Source: Burkholderiaceae bacterium (lineage in GTDB: Bacteria > Pseudomonadota > Gammaproteobacteria > Burkholderiales > Burkholderiaceae_C). Taken from it: DNA of 64,000 nucleotides. The stretch covers positions 21,417 to 85,416 of the forward strand of contig JACKLO010000024.1 in NCBI GenBank assembly GCA_024235915.1, given 5' to 3'. Under the pieces are notes generated by a model, which ran no database searches, was not told where the DNA came from, and was given only the letters and a program-made list of their open reading frames with translations. This document shows positions 32,955-41,759 of this stretch, in pieces (position 1 is the stretch's first letter; each line of letters starts with the position of its first letter). The position numbers were made by a program, and so were the translations under genes.

Positions 32955-35900
32955 ATGGGCTGGTGGGTCGGCTCAGCCGCGGCATTGGCATTGGCAGCGC
33001 TGGTGGACCACCGGCTGGCCCTGCCGGGCTTGGCCGGCCTGCCGTGGATCGGGGCCGGAGTCGCGCTGGCCGTGGTGCTGCGGGCGCGTTGGCAGGCGCT
33101 CCCGCTGATCGCCGCACTCTGGGCACTGGCCGGCGCGACGGGCGGCAAAGGACCTTGGCCGGTGCTGGTGGTGGCGCTGGGCGCCACCGGCGCCGTCTGG
33201 GCCGTGGGTGAGGTCATCCGCCGCCTGGGCGGCCGCGCCGACCTCGAGCGCGCACGCGACGCCCTGGTCATCGGCGCCGCGGCCTTGCTGGTGGGTGGGC
33301 CACTGATGGCGGGTGTGCAGACGGCCCTGCCGGCCGCCGTGCCGCTGGCCGCCAGCGCGCCGTTGCTGGACCTGCTGGCCTGGCCCTGGCATGCCTTGGG
33401 GCTGTTGCTGGGCTGCCTGCCGGCCATTGCCGTGGCGCGGTCGTCGCGCCGGCCAGCCCGCAGCCTGCCCCGCCTGGTCGGTGCCATGGCCCTGGCCCTG
33501 TCGGCCGTGGCAGCGGCGGGGCTGTGGTTCGGCGGCCTCTCGCTGGGCATCGTCGCCAGCGCCGCCGTGGCCTGGTGGCCTCATGTGCTGCTGCTGGGCC
33601 TGCTGCTGGCGGGCGCTCTGACGCTGCCGTTGCTGGCACTGCTGGGCGTCGGTGTGGTCGCGGCGCTCGGCACGGCTTCAGGTGTGGGGCCGTTCGCATC
33701 GCTGCCCCCGGCGGGCGCGGTGGCGGCTCTGTGTGGCTACCTCGGCTCGCTGGCGGTGATGCTGCTGACGGCCCGCAGCATCGGCCAGGAACTCCGGCTG
33801 CGCGAGCGCCGCGCGTTCACGGCGCTGGGTGCCGCACGGCTGGCGGTGGCCGAATGGCACCGGCACCGGCCAGACGAGGTGCACCTTTCGGCCGACTGGC
33901 TGGCCCTGACCCGGCACCAGGACGCCGCCAGCTGGACGCCTCGCGCCTGGCTGGACGACGTGCACATTGACGACCGCGGCCGCCTGCAGGAAGCGCTCTC
34001 GGAGGTGACCGTCGGTGAGCGCGACCAGTGGCAGCAGGAACTGCGGATCCAGAGCGCCGACGGCTGGCATTGGGTGGAGGTCAATGTGCTGGCCGCCGAA
34101 CGCGACCAGGCCGGCCAGCCGCTGCGGCTGGTGGCCACGATGGCCGATGTCAGCGAGCGGCACGAGGCGCAGGAGCGGCAACGCCTGTCGGCCAGCTTGT
34201 TCGAGCACCTGCACGAGGGCCTGCTGATCGCCGACGCCGACCTGCGGGTGCTGGACGCCAATGCGGCCTACACGCAGATCCTGGATGTGACGCTGGCCGA
34301 ACTGATCGGCCGGGTGCCGTCGCTGCTGCAGCCCAACCCCAGCGACCCACTGGCGCGCCAGCAGCGCGCTGCCATGTGGGCCGGGCTGCGCCAGCAGGGG
34401 CGCTGGCGCGGCGAGCTCATCGAACGCCGGCGCGACGGCCAGCTCAGCACCCTCCAGGCCACGATCTCCCAGGTGCACGGCCCCGAGGGCGACTTGCGCT
34501 ATCACGTGCTGGCGATCTCCGACATCACGGAGCAGCGTCTTGCGCGTGAACGCCTGGAACGGCAGGCCCACTTCGACGAACTGACCCGGCTGCCCAACCG
34601 CGCCCGCCTGAGCCAGCTGCTGGGCGACGCGATGCGCGCCGCCGACCGAGATGGCTACCTGCTGGCCGTGTGCTACCTGGACCTGGATCGCTTCAAGCCT
34701 GTCAATGACCGCCATGGCCACGACGGCGGCGACCGCCTGCTGGTGGAACTGGCCAGCCGACTGCGCGGCGCGCTCCGCAGCCGCGACCTTTGGGCCGATG
34801 CCGCAGCCCGGCTGGGCGGCGACGAATTCGTGCTGCTGCTGCGCGCCGGGTCGATGGAAGAGGCACGGCTCGCCGTCGAGCGGGTGCTGCGCGTCGTCTC
34901 CCAGCCCTACCTCATCGACCCGGCGCAGGAAGCGGTGCAGATCACCGCCAGCCTGGGCGCCACCGTCTACCCGATCGACCGCAGCGATGCCGACACCCTG
35001 TTGCGCCACGCCGACCACGCGATGTACGGCGCCAAGCAGAGCGGCCGCAACGGCTACCTGTTCTTCGACCCCGAACTGCGCCGGCGCACCGAAGAGCGCG
35101 TGATGGCCATCGGGCGCGTGCAGGAGGCGCTGGACCGCGCCGAGTTCGTGCTCTTCTACCAACCCATCGTGGACATGCGCAGCCAGCGCGTGCTGGGCCT
35201 GGAAGCGCTGCTGCGTTGGGACCACCCCGACAAGGGCCTGATCGCGCCGATGCAGTTCCTGCCGCTGATCACCAACACCGGGTTGTCGGCACGGGTGGGC
35301 GACTGGGTGATGTCGCAGGCGATGGAGCACCTGGCCCAGTGGCGACGCGCCGGGCTGGACCTGCAGGTCAACGTCAACGTCTCGGCGCGCCACCTTCAGG
35401 AGCCCGACTTCGTGCAGCGCCTGTCGGAACTTCTGGCCCGCCACCCGGAACCGCTGGCCGAGCACCTCAAGCTGGAGATCGTCGAATCCGAGGCCCATGC
35501 CGACCTTGCGGCCAGTTCGCAGTTGCTGGCCCGCTGCCGGGCCCTGGGCGTACGGTCGGCCCTGGACGACTTCGGCACCGGGCACTCGACGCTGACCCAC
35601 CTGCAGCGGCTGCCTGTGGACGTGCTCAAGATCGACCGCAGCTTCGTCAACCACATGCTCGACGACGCCCAGGACAAGGCACTGGTCGAAGGCGTGATCG
35701 GCTTGGCGCGCACCTTCGGCTGCTCGGTCGTGGCCGAAGGCGTGGAGACCCCGGCCCAGGCCCGCATGCTGCTGGACCTCGGCTGCGACTGTGCCCAGGG
35801 CACCGGTATCGCCGCGCCGATGCCGGCAGCCCAGGTGGCCGACTGGGTGCGTGGCTACACCGGCCTGTTCGCACTCACCACGGCCGGTGCACCACGCGGC

Positions 35901-35969
35901 GCCATGGCCACCGGCACGGCCGGCCCCACGAGTCCCGACAGGCCCGGGCCGATAGACTCCGGCGGGTGA
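32955..35969 (+). CDS. Membrane-bound GGDEF-EAL cyclic-di-GMP enzyme with PAS domains
   Basis: About 1004 residues. Eight or so N-terminal hydrophobic segments (to about 275) form a membrane sensor domain that I cannot assign. A PAS-like region with PAC (about 280-520) follows, then GGDEF (residues 621-625, intact) and EAL (750-752, intact). The EAL domain keeps its other catalytic blocks: VNVSARHL, LDDFGTGHS, KIDRSF and AEGVET. The product inhibition site R-X-X-D before GGDEF reads L-W-A-D, so feedback inhibition is probably lost. Start is uncertain: ATG 32955 was chosen, GTG 32931 is possible. Its stop overlaps the dnaG start as GTGA. Confidence 0.88.
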   Translation: MGWWVGSAAALALAALVDHRLALPGLAGLPWIGAGVALAVVLRARWQALPLIAALWALAGATGGKGPWPVLVVALGATGAVWAVGEVIRRLGGRADLERARDALVIGAAALLVGGPLMAGVQTALPAAVPLAASAPLLDLLAWPWHALGLLLGCLPAIAVARSSRRPARSLPRLVGAMALALSAVAAAGLWFGGLSLGIVASAAVAWWPHVLLLGLLLAGALTLPLLALLGVGVVAALGTASGVGPFASLPPAGAVAALCGYLGSLAVMLLTARSIGQELRLRERRAFTALGAARLAVAEWHRHRPDEVHLSADWLALTRHQDAASWTPRAWLDDVHIDDRGRLQEALSEVTVGERDQWQQELRIQSADGWHWVEVNVLAAERDQAGQPLRLVATMADVSERHEAQERQRLSASLFEHLHEGLLIADADLRVLDANAAYTQILDVTLAELIGRVPSLLQPNPSDPLARQQRAAMWAGLRQQGRWRGELIERRRDGQLSTLQATISQVHGPEGDLRYHVLAISDITEQRLARERLERQAHFDELTRLPNRARLSQLLGDAMRAADRDGYLLAVCYLDLDRFKPVNDRHGHDGGDRLLVELASRLRGALRSRDLWADAAARLGGDEFVLLLRAGSMEEARLAVERVLRVVSQPYLIDPAQEAVQITASLGATVYPIDRSDADTLLRHADHAMYGAKQSGRNGYLFFDPELRRRTEERVMAIGRVQEALDRAEFVLFYQPIVDMRSQRVLGLEALLRWDHPDKGLIAPMQFLPLITNTGLSARVGDWVMSQAMEHLAQWRRAGLDLQVNVNVSARHLQEPDFVQRLSELLARHPEPLAEHLKLEIVESEAHADLAASSQLLARCRALGVRSALDDFGTGHSTLTHLQRLPVDVLKIDRSFVNHMLDDAQDKALVEGVIGLARTFGCSVVAEGVETPAQARMLLDLGCDCAQGTGIAAPMPAAQVADWVRGYTGLFALTTAGAPRGAMATGTAGPTSPDRPGPIDSGG

Positions 35970-37783
35970 TCCCCGCCGCCTTCCTGCAGGACCTGCTGAC
36001 CCGGGTCGACATCGTCGACATCGTCGGCCGCCACGTCGAACTCAAGAAGGCCGGCATCAACCACAAGGGCCTGTGCCCGTTCCATGGCGAGAAGTCGCCC
36101 AGCTTCATCGTCAGCCCGTCGCGTCAGACCTACCACTGCTTCGGTTGCGGCGCCCACGGAGACGCCATCCGATTTCTGGTGGAGCAAGGCGGCCTGCCCT
36201 TTCCCGAGGCGGTGCGGGAGCTGGCTCAGCAGGTGGGCCTGCAGGTGCCCGAGGACGACACCGACCCGGCCGAGCGGGAACGGGCCAAGCAGGTCCGCGA
36301 ACGGCAGCTGTCGCTGACCGACGTGCTGGAGAAAGCCGCGGCCCACTACCGCGGCCAGCTCAAGGCCAGCCCGCGCGCGATCGACTACCTCAAGCGCCGC
36401 GGGCTCACCGGACGCGTCGCCGCCCGCTTCGGCCTGGGGTATGCGCCCGAAGGCTGGCGCACGCTGGCCGGCGTCTTTCCGCGTTACGACGACCCTCTGC
36501 TGGCCGAATCCGGCCTCGTCATCGTGCAGGGCGACGAGGGTCCGGACCAGAAACGCTACGACCGCTTCCGCGACCGCGTGATGTTCCCCATCCGCAACGT
36601 CAAGGGCGAGGCCATCGGATTCGGCGGCCGTGTGCTGGACGGCGGTGAGCCCAAGTACCTGAATTCCCCGGAGACGCCGGTCTTCAGCAAGGGGCGTGAG
36701 CTCTACGGGCTTTTCGAAGCCCGTCACGCCCTGCGCGAACGCGGCTACGCCCTGGTGGTGGAAGGCTACATGGACGTCGTGGCACTGGCCCAGTCCGGCT
36801 TCGGCAACGCGGTGGCGACGCTGGGCACGGCCTGCACGGCCGAGCACGTACAGAAGCTGTTCCGCCACACCGACGCCGTGGTCTTCGCCTTCGACGGCGA
36901 CGCCGCCGGCCGCCGGGCCGCCGGGCGCGCCCTGGAGGCCGCCCTGCCCCATGCCACGGACCTGCGCAGCGTGCGCTTCCTGTTCCTGCCCCCGGAGCAC
37001 GACCCCGACTCCTACGTCCGTGAACGGGGTGCCGATGCTTTCGAGACGGCCGTGGCACAGGCCGTTCCGCTGTCACGCCAGTTGATCGACCACGCGGCCG
37101 AGGGGCTGGACCTGGGCAGCGCCGAGGGCCGGGCCAAGATGCTGGCCCTGGCGCGCCCGCTGTGGTCCCAGCTGCCGGAGGGCATGCTGCGCGGCCAGGT
37201 GCTGGCGGATCTGGCCGGCACGGCGGGCATGGCCGCCGACGCACTGGAGGCCAGCTGGTCGGGCACCCCGAGGCCGCGCAGTGCGCCGCGGCAGACGCAA
37301 TGGTCCGCCCCGTCGCGCCAGCGCACCCGCGAGGCGACCAAGCTGTTGGACCGGACGGCCTGGCTGTTGGCCCGCCACCCCGACCTCTGGCTGACCCTGT
37401 CGGAGGCCGACCATGCGCGGCTGGGCAGCCTTCCGCTGCCGCACGGTCCGTTCTTCTGCGCGCTGGAGCGCATCGTGCACGACCATGGTGTGCTCACGCT
37501 CGATGCCCTGGACGGCGAGATCGCCAGCCTGAGCCAGGCCGAGACCATCGCGCCGCTGATGGCCCGCGTGCGCGGGCTGCACCACTTCGAGCAGGACGAC
37601 AACGCCGCCACCGACCTGGCGGCGCTGATGCACCGGCTGCACCAGCAGGCGGTGGACGAGGAACTGCAGTGGCTGATGGAGTCGGGTGACCTCTCGGAGG
37701 CCGCGATGACCCGCGGCAAGGCCCTGCTGGCCGAACGGGCGCGCCTGCGGGCCGAGGCCGCTTTGACGAAGGCTGCCGACTGA
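35966..37783 (+). CDS. dnaG: DNA primase
   Basis: 605-residue primase that makes RNA primers for replication. The N-terminal zinc-binding domain shows CPFHGEKSPSF and CFGCGAHGD (about 38-70), the RNA polymerase core with TOPRIM has VVEGYMDVVA near 270 and FDGDAAGR near 315, and a C-terminal helicase-binding region follows. GTG 35966 starts in the end of the GGDEF-EAL gene (GTGA). In most proteobacteria dnaG follows rpsU; here rpsU is absent and the cyclic-di-GMP gene takes its place. rpoD follows, as usual in the macromolecular synthesis operon. Confidence 0.96.
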   Translation: MIPAAFLQDLLTRVDIVDIVGRHVELKKAGINHKGLCPFHGEKSPSFIVSPSRQTYHCFGCGAHGDAIRFLVEQGGLPFPEAVRELAQQVGLQVPEDDTDPAERERAKQVRERQLSLTDVLEKAAAHYRGQLKASPRAIDYLKRRGLTGRVAARFGLGYAPEGWRTLAGVFPRYDDPLLAESGLVIVQGDEGPDQKRYDRFRDRVMFPIRNVKGEAIGFGGRVLDGGEPKYLNSPETPVFSKGRELYGLFEARHALRERGYALVVEGYMDVVALAQSGFGNAVATLGTACTAEHVQKLFRHTDAVVFAFDGDAAGRRAAGRALEAALPHATDLRSVRFLFLPPEHDPDSYVRERGADAFETAVAQAVPLSRQLIDHAAEGLDLGSAEGRAKMLALARPLWSQLPEGMLRGQVLADLAGTAGMAADALEASWSGTPRPRSAPRQTQWSAPSRQRTREATKLLDRTAWLLARHPDLWLTLSEADHARLGSLPLPHGPFFCALERIVHDHGVLTLDALDGEIASLSQAETIAPLMARVRGLHHFEQDDNAATDLAALMHRLHQQAVDEELQWLMESGDLSEAAMTRGKALLAERARLRAEAALTKAAD

Positions 37784-37791
37784 ACGATAAT
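37763..37791 (+). promoter_or_regulatory. Sigma-70 promoter for rpoD
   Basis: TTGACG (37763-37768) and GATAAT (37786-37791) are spaced by 17 bases, each one mismatch from consensus. The -35 lies in the last codons of dnaG. A transcript would start near 37798, leaving about 250 bases of leader before the rpoD ATG. The 37784-38048 gap contains no other gene; it lacks obvious hairpins with U-runs. Confidence 0.75.
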
Positions 37792-38048
37792 TGTGGGTTC
37801 GTTGCAGCGGCAAGAGTGACGGCAACGCCATCCGGTCCCCGGCCACCCTCGACAAGGGCAAATTGAAGGCCACCTCGACCGCAGGCTTGCAATACCAGAC
37901 GTCCACGCGAGCTTGCCCGCCCGACAGCAGACCGGCCTCCCGCGGCCGCGCACCGGCAGACCCACAGGGGGTCAGGGGCGCAGGAACGTGGCCTGAGGCC
38001 GGCGCCAGCCTGTCCGGCCGCGACGCCCGCTCACCCACGAGGACCCGC

Positions 38049-40316
38049 ATGACCGCCAAGAAGACCGCTGCCGCACCCGAGCCGAAGAAGGCTGCCGACG
38101 AGACGCCCAAGAAGGCCAAGGCCGCCAAGGACACCCCGGAATCGCCCGCCAAGGCCGCGGCCAAGAAACCCGCCGCCAAGGCCGAGGCCAAGGTCGATGC
38201 CAAGGCCAGCGCGGCCGCCAAGCCCGGCAAGGCAGCGGCCAAGGGCAAGCCGGCCGCCAAGGCGCCCAAGGGCCGCACGGCGCAGGCGATCGAGGACGAG
38301 GACGTCGAGAGCGACGGCGACACCGAATCCGAGGTCGACACCGAGGTTGAAGTCGAAGCCGAGGTCGAGGTCGTCGACGAGAAGGAAGCCAAGGCCAAGC
38401 CGCTGCGCATGAAGGTCAGCCGCGCCAAGGAGCGCGCGCTGATGCGCGAGTTCGGGCTCGACGAGACGGCGCTGACAGAAGAGGAAGCGACCAAGCGCCG
38501 CAGCGAGCTGAAGACCCTCATCAAGATGGGCAAGACGCGTGGTTTCCTGACCCACCAGGAGATCAACGACCACCTGCCCGAGAAGCTGGTCAACGAGGAG
38601 ATCCTCGAGGCCATCATCTCCATGCTCAACGACATGGGGATCGCGGTCTACGAGCAGGCCCCCGATGCCGCCACCTTGCTGATCAGCGGCAGCAACACCT
38701 CCACCGCCACCGAAGAAGAAGCGGAAGAGGCCGCCGAGGCCGCGCTGTCCACCGTCGACTCCGAATTCGGCCGCACGACCGACCCGGTGCGCATGTACAT
38801 GCGCGAGATGGGCACGGTGGAACTGCTGACGCGCGAGGGCGAGATCGAGATCGCCAAGCGCATCGAAGGCGGTCTGCAGGCCATGATGCTGGCCATCAGC
38901 GCCAGCCCGACCACCATCGCCGAGATCCTGGCGATGGCCGACAAGATCGCCGCCGGCACGATGCAGATCTCCGAGGTCGTCGACGGTTTCGTCAGCGACG
39001 ACGAGGCCGACGACTACGTGGCCGAGGAAGACTTCGACGAGTTCGACGAAGAGGACGACGACGACGGCAACGGCGGCTCCAAGGCGCTGACCAAGAAGCT
39101 CGAGGAACTGAAGAACCAGGCGTTGGTGGTCTTCACCGACCTGCGCGGCCACTTCGACCGCATGCGCAAGGCCTTCGAGAAGGAAGGCTACAAGTCGCCG
39201 GCGTACAACAAGGCGCAGCAGTCCATCAGCGACACGCTGATGAAGATCCGCTTCACCGTGAAGACGATCGAGAAGCTCTGCGACATCCTGCGCTCGCAGG
39301 TCGACGACCTGCGCCGCTATGAGCGCGAGATCCGCAAGATCTGCGTTGACCGCTGCGGCATGCCGCAGGACCACTTCATCAAGCACTTCCCGCCGAACGT
39401 GCTGAACCTGAAATGGGCGGTCAAGGAAGCCGCGGTCGGCAAGGGCTACAGCGACATCCTCGAGCGCAACCTGCCGGCGATCCAGGAACTGCAGCAGAAG
39501 CTGATCGACCTGCAGTCCAACGCCGTGGTGCCGCTGGAGGACCTCAAGGGCATCAACCGCGAGATGAACGCCGGCGAGAAGGCCAGCCGCGACGCCAAGA
39601 AGGAAATGATCGAGGCCAACCTGCGCCTGGTGATCTCGATCGCGAAGAAGTACACCAACCGCGGCCTGCAGTTCCTGGACCTGATCCAGGAAGGCAACAT
39701 CGGCCTGATGAAGGCGGTGGACAAGTTCGAATACCGCCGCGGCTACAAGTTCTCCACCTACGCCACTTGGTGGATCCGCCAGGCCATCACGCGCAGCATC
39801 GCCGACCAGGCGCGCACCATCCGCATCCCGGTTCACATGATCGAGACGATCAACAAGATGAACCGCATCTCGCGCCAGCACCTGCAGGAGTTCGGCTACG
39901 AGCCGGACGCGCCGACGCTGGCCGAGAAGATGGAGATGCCCGAAGACAAGATCCGCAAGATCATGAAGATCGCCAAGGAGCCGATCTCCATGGAGACGCC
40001 GATCGGCGACGACGACGACTCGCACCTGGGTGACTTCATCGAGGACACCAACAACACCGCGCCGATCGAGGCCGCAATGCAGGCCGGCCTGCGCGACGTG
40101 GTCAAGGACATCCTCGACAGCCTGACGCCGCGCGAAGCCAAGGTGCTGCGCATGCGCTTCGGCATCGAGATGAGCACCGACCACACGCTGGAAGAGGTGG
40201 GCAAGCAGTTCGACGTCACCCGCGAGCGCATCCGCCAGATCGAAGCCAAGGCGATCCGCAAGCTGAAACACCCCAGCCGCAGTGACAAGCTGCGCACGTA
40301 CCTGGACAATCTCTGA
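38049..40316 (+). CDS. rpoD: RNA polymerase primary sigma factor (sigma-70)
   Basis: 755 residues. After an N-terminal Lys/Ala/Pro-rich tail (about 1-80, histone-H1-like) and an acidic stretch rich in Glu and Asp come regions 1.1 and 1.2, a second acidic insert (EEDDDDG near 338), region 2 (RLVISIAKKY, then TWWIRQAITRSI) and region 4 with TLEEVGKQFDVTRERIRQIE. All DNA- and core-binding motifs are present. GAGGA before ATG 38049 confirms the start. It has its own promoter in the 3' end of dnaG and ends at a strong terminator. The tail makes it longer than E. coli RpoD (613). Confidence 0.97.
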   Translation: MTAKKTAAAPEPKKAADETPKKAKAAKDTPESPAKAAAKKPAAKAEAKVDAKASAAAKPGKAAAKGKPAAKAPKGRTAQAIEDEDVESDGDTESEVDTEVEVEAEVEVVDEKEAKAKPLRMKVSRAKERALMREFGLDETALTEEEATKRRSELKTLIKMGKTRGFLTHQEINDHLPEKLVNEEILEAIISMLNDMGIAVYEQAPDAATLLISGSNTSTATEEEAEEAAEAALSTVDSEFGRTTDPVRMYMREMGTVELLTREGEIEIAKRIEGGLQAMMLAISASPTTIAEILAMADKIAAGTMQISEVVDGFVSDDEADDYVAEEDFDEFDEEDDDDGNGGSKALTKKLEELKNQALVVFTDLRGHFDRMRKAFEKEGYKSPAYNKAQQSISDTLMKIRFTVKTIEKLCDILRSQVDDLRRYEREIRKICVDRCGMPQDHFIKHFPPNVLNLKWAVKEAAVGKGYSDILERNLPAIQELQQKLIDLQSNAVVPLEDLKGINREMNAGEKASRDAKKEMIEANLRLVISIAKKYTNRGLQFLDLIQEGNIGLMKAVDKFEYRRGYKFSTYATWWIRQAITRSIADQARTIRIPVHMIETINKMNRISRQHLQEFGYEPDAPTLAEKMEMPEDKIRKIMKIAKEPISMETPIGDDDDSHLGDFIEDTNNTAPIEAAMQAGLRDVVKDILDSLTPREAKVLRMRFGIEMSTDHTLEEVGKQFDVTRERIRQIEAKAIRKLKHPSRSDKLRTYLDNL

Positions 40317-40359
40317 TGGGCCAGCGGGCGGCCGCGCAGGACGACCGTCATTCGTGAGC

Positions 40360-40384
40360 AAGGCCCGCCTCGGCGGGCCTTTTT
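40360..40384 (+). terminator. Rho-independent terminator of rpoD
   Basis: AGGCCCGCC, loop TC, GGCGGGCCT followed by TTTT is a nine-base perfect stem with a U-run, 44 bases after the rpoD stop. An A upstream can extend the stem by one pair. Confidence 0.9.
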
Positions 40385-40411
40385 CGTGACCGACGTTACA
40401 CTTCGCGGCTG

Positions 40412-41383
40412 ATGACCAGGATCTCCGAAAGCACCGTTCTGTTCGCCGATCTGCGCGGCAGCACGTCGCTGTTCGAGACCCTGGGCAACGCCGAAGCCAC
40501 ATCCGTCGTCACCCACTGCGTCGGCGGGCTGGCCCGCGCCGTCGAGGCCTGTGGCGGCCGGGTCGTCAAGACTCTGGGCGACGGCCTGATGGCGCTCTTC
40601 GAGCGGCCGGCACAGGCCACGCAGGCGGCCGCGCAGATGCACGACCTGCTGGACTCGATGGTGCTTCGTGGCCACGAGCGCGGTGCCTCATCGGGCCTGC
40701 GCCTGCTGCGCCTTCAGGTGGCATTGGCCCTCGGCGAGATCGTTGAGATGAGCGGTGACGCGTTTGGTGACGCGGTCAACGTGGCGGCCCGACTGCTCGA
40801 CCATGCGGGTGACAACGAGACACTGATCACCGTCGACGTGTTGATGGGCCTGCCGCTGGACCAGCGCACACGCTTCCGCAGCCTGGACCGCCTGGCCCTG
40901 CGCGGCCGCGCCGAACCGGTGCAAGTGCATGTGCTGGGAGGGCGACGCGGTGCCGTCGACCAGGCACAGACGCAGTTTGGCGACATGCCGGTGCCCCAGG
41001 AAGAACCCGATGGGGTGCGCTTGAGCTGGCAACACTACGAGCGCCTCTTCGCGAGTCAGAATCTGCCGCTGATCGTGGGGCGCAGCCCGCAGGCGGCGTT
41101 CTGCGTCGACGACAGCCGGGTGTCCCGTTCCCACTGCCGGATCGACTGGCATGGCGGCAGCTTCCAGCTTACCGACCTCAGCTTCAACGGCAGCTGCGTG
41201 CGCTTTGCCGACGGGGAGATCGTCAGCCTGCGCCGCGGCAGCTGCACCTTGCACGGCAGCGGCAGCATCGGCCTGGGCGGCTCACCGCTGGACCCTGGCA
41301 CCGCCTGTGTCGACTTCGAGGTGCTGCGTTTCAGCCAGACGGCCACGCGCCCGGTGGACGACTGGCTGCCCACGCAGACCTGA
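40412..41383 (+). CDS. Class III adenylate/guanylate cyclase with C-terminal FHA domain
   Basis: 323-residue soluble protein. The cyclase domain (about 1-180) shows FADLRGS with metal-binding D13, VKTLGDGLMALF with D57, and the transition-state pair in VNVAARL (N123, R127). An FHA domain (about 200-310) follows with GRSP (R224), SRSH (S240-H241) and LSFNGS, which would bind phosphothreonine. The fusion would tie cyclic nucleotide production to a Ser/Thr kinase, but no kinase or phosphatase gene is nearby. The stop codon overlaps the start of a response regulator gene as TGATG. Confidence 0.85.
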   Translation: MTRISESTVLFADLRGSTSLFETLGNAEATSVVTHCVGGLARAVEACGGRVVKTLGDGLMALFERPAQATQAAAQMHDLLDSMVLRGHERGASSGLRLLRLQVALALGEIVEMSGDAFGDAVNVAARLLDHAGDNETLITVDVLMGLPLDQRTRFRSLDRLALRGRAEPVQVHVLGGRRGAVDQAQTQFGDMPVPQEEPDGVRLSWQHYERLFASQNLPLIVGRSPQAAFCVDDSRVSRSHCRIDWHGGSFQLTDLSFNGSCVRFADGEIVSLRRGSCTLHGSGSIGLGGSPLDPGTACVDFEVLRFSQTATRPVDDWLPTQT

Positions 41384-41751
41384 TGCGCCTGCTCTGCGTC
41401 GAGGACGACCGCGTCAACGCGATGCTGCTGGAGCAGAGCTGCCTGGCCGCAGGGGTGTCCGACCTGCAGATTGCAGAAACCGGCCAGGAAGCCCTGTCGC
41501 TGGCGGCCGCGTGGCGCCCAGACCTGCTGGTGCTGGACCTGCACCTGCCGGACACCGATGGCTTCGCGCTGCTTGCGGCTCTGCGCCAGGCACTGCAGGA
41601 TCCCGCGGTACCGGCCGTGCTGTGTTCAGCGGACACGGCCGACGCCCTTCGCGCGCCGGCGGAACAGGCGGGTTTCCAGGCACTCTGGAGCAAGCCCGTG
41701 TCCACCGAAGAGGTGCAGGCCACGCTGGCGGTACTCAAGCGCGCCCCCTGA
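41383..41751 (+). CDS. Single-domain response regulator (receiver only)
   Basis: 122-residue CheY-like protein. Acidic pocket E-D-D in CVEDDRVN (7-9), phosphoacceptor Asp in LVLDLHLPDTDG near residue 52, Ser/Thr switch in LCSADTAD near 82, and Lys in WSKPVS near 104 are all present. No output domain follows. It begins one base into the stop of the cyclase-FHA gene, so the two are coupled, which suggests that the receiver modulates the cyclase or an associated kinase. The histidine kinase is not in the window. Confidence 0.88.
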   Translation: MRLLCVEDDRVNAMLLEQSCLAAGVSDLQIAETGQEALSLAAAWRPDLLVLDLHLPDTDGFALLAALRQALQDPAVPAVLCSADTADALRAPAEQAGFQALWSKPVSTEEVQATLAVLKRAP

Positions 41752-41759
41752 ACGCCTCC

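Noticed and set aside
38060..38280. Tandem DNA repeat array
   Set aside because: The repetitive GCCAAG-type pattern is the coding of the Lys/Ala tail of RpoD, not a non-coding repeat.
38031..40502. Long antisense frame opposite rpoD
   Set aside because: The composition mirrors the codon bias of rpoD and shows no domain. rpoD on the + strand is certain.
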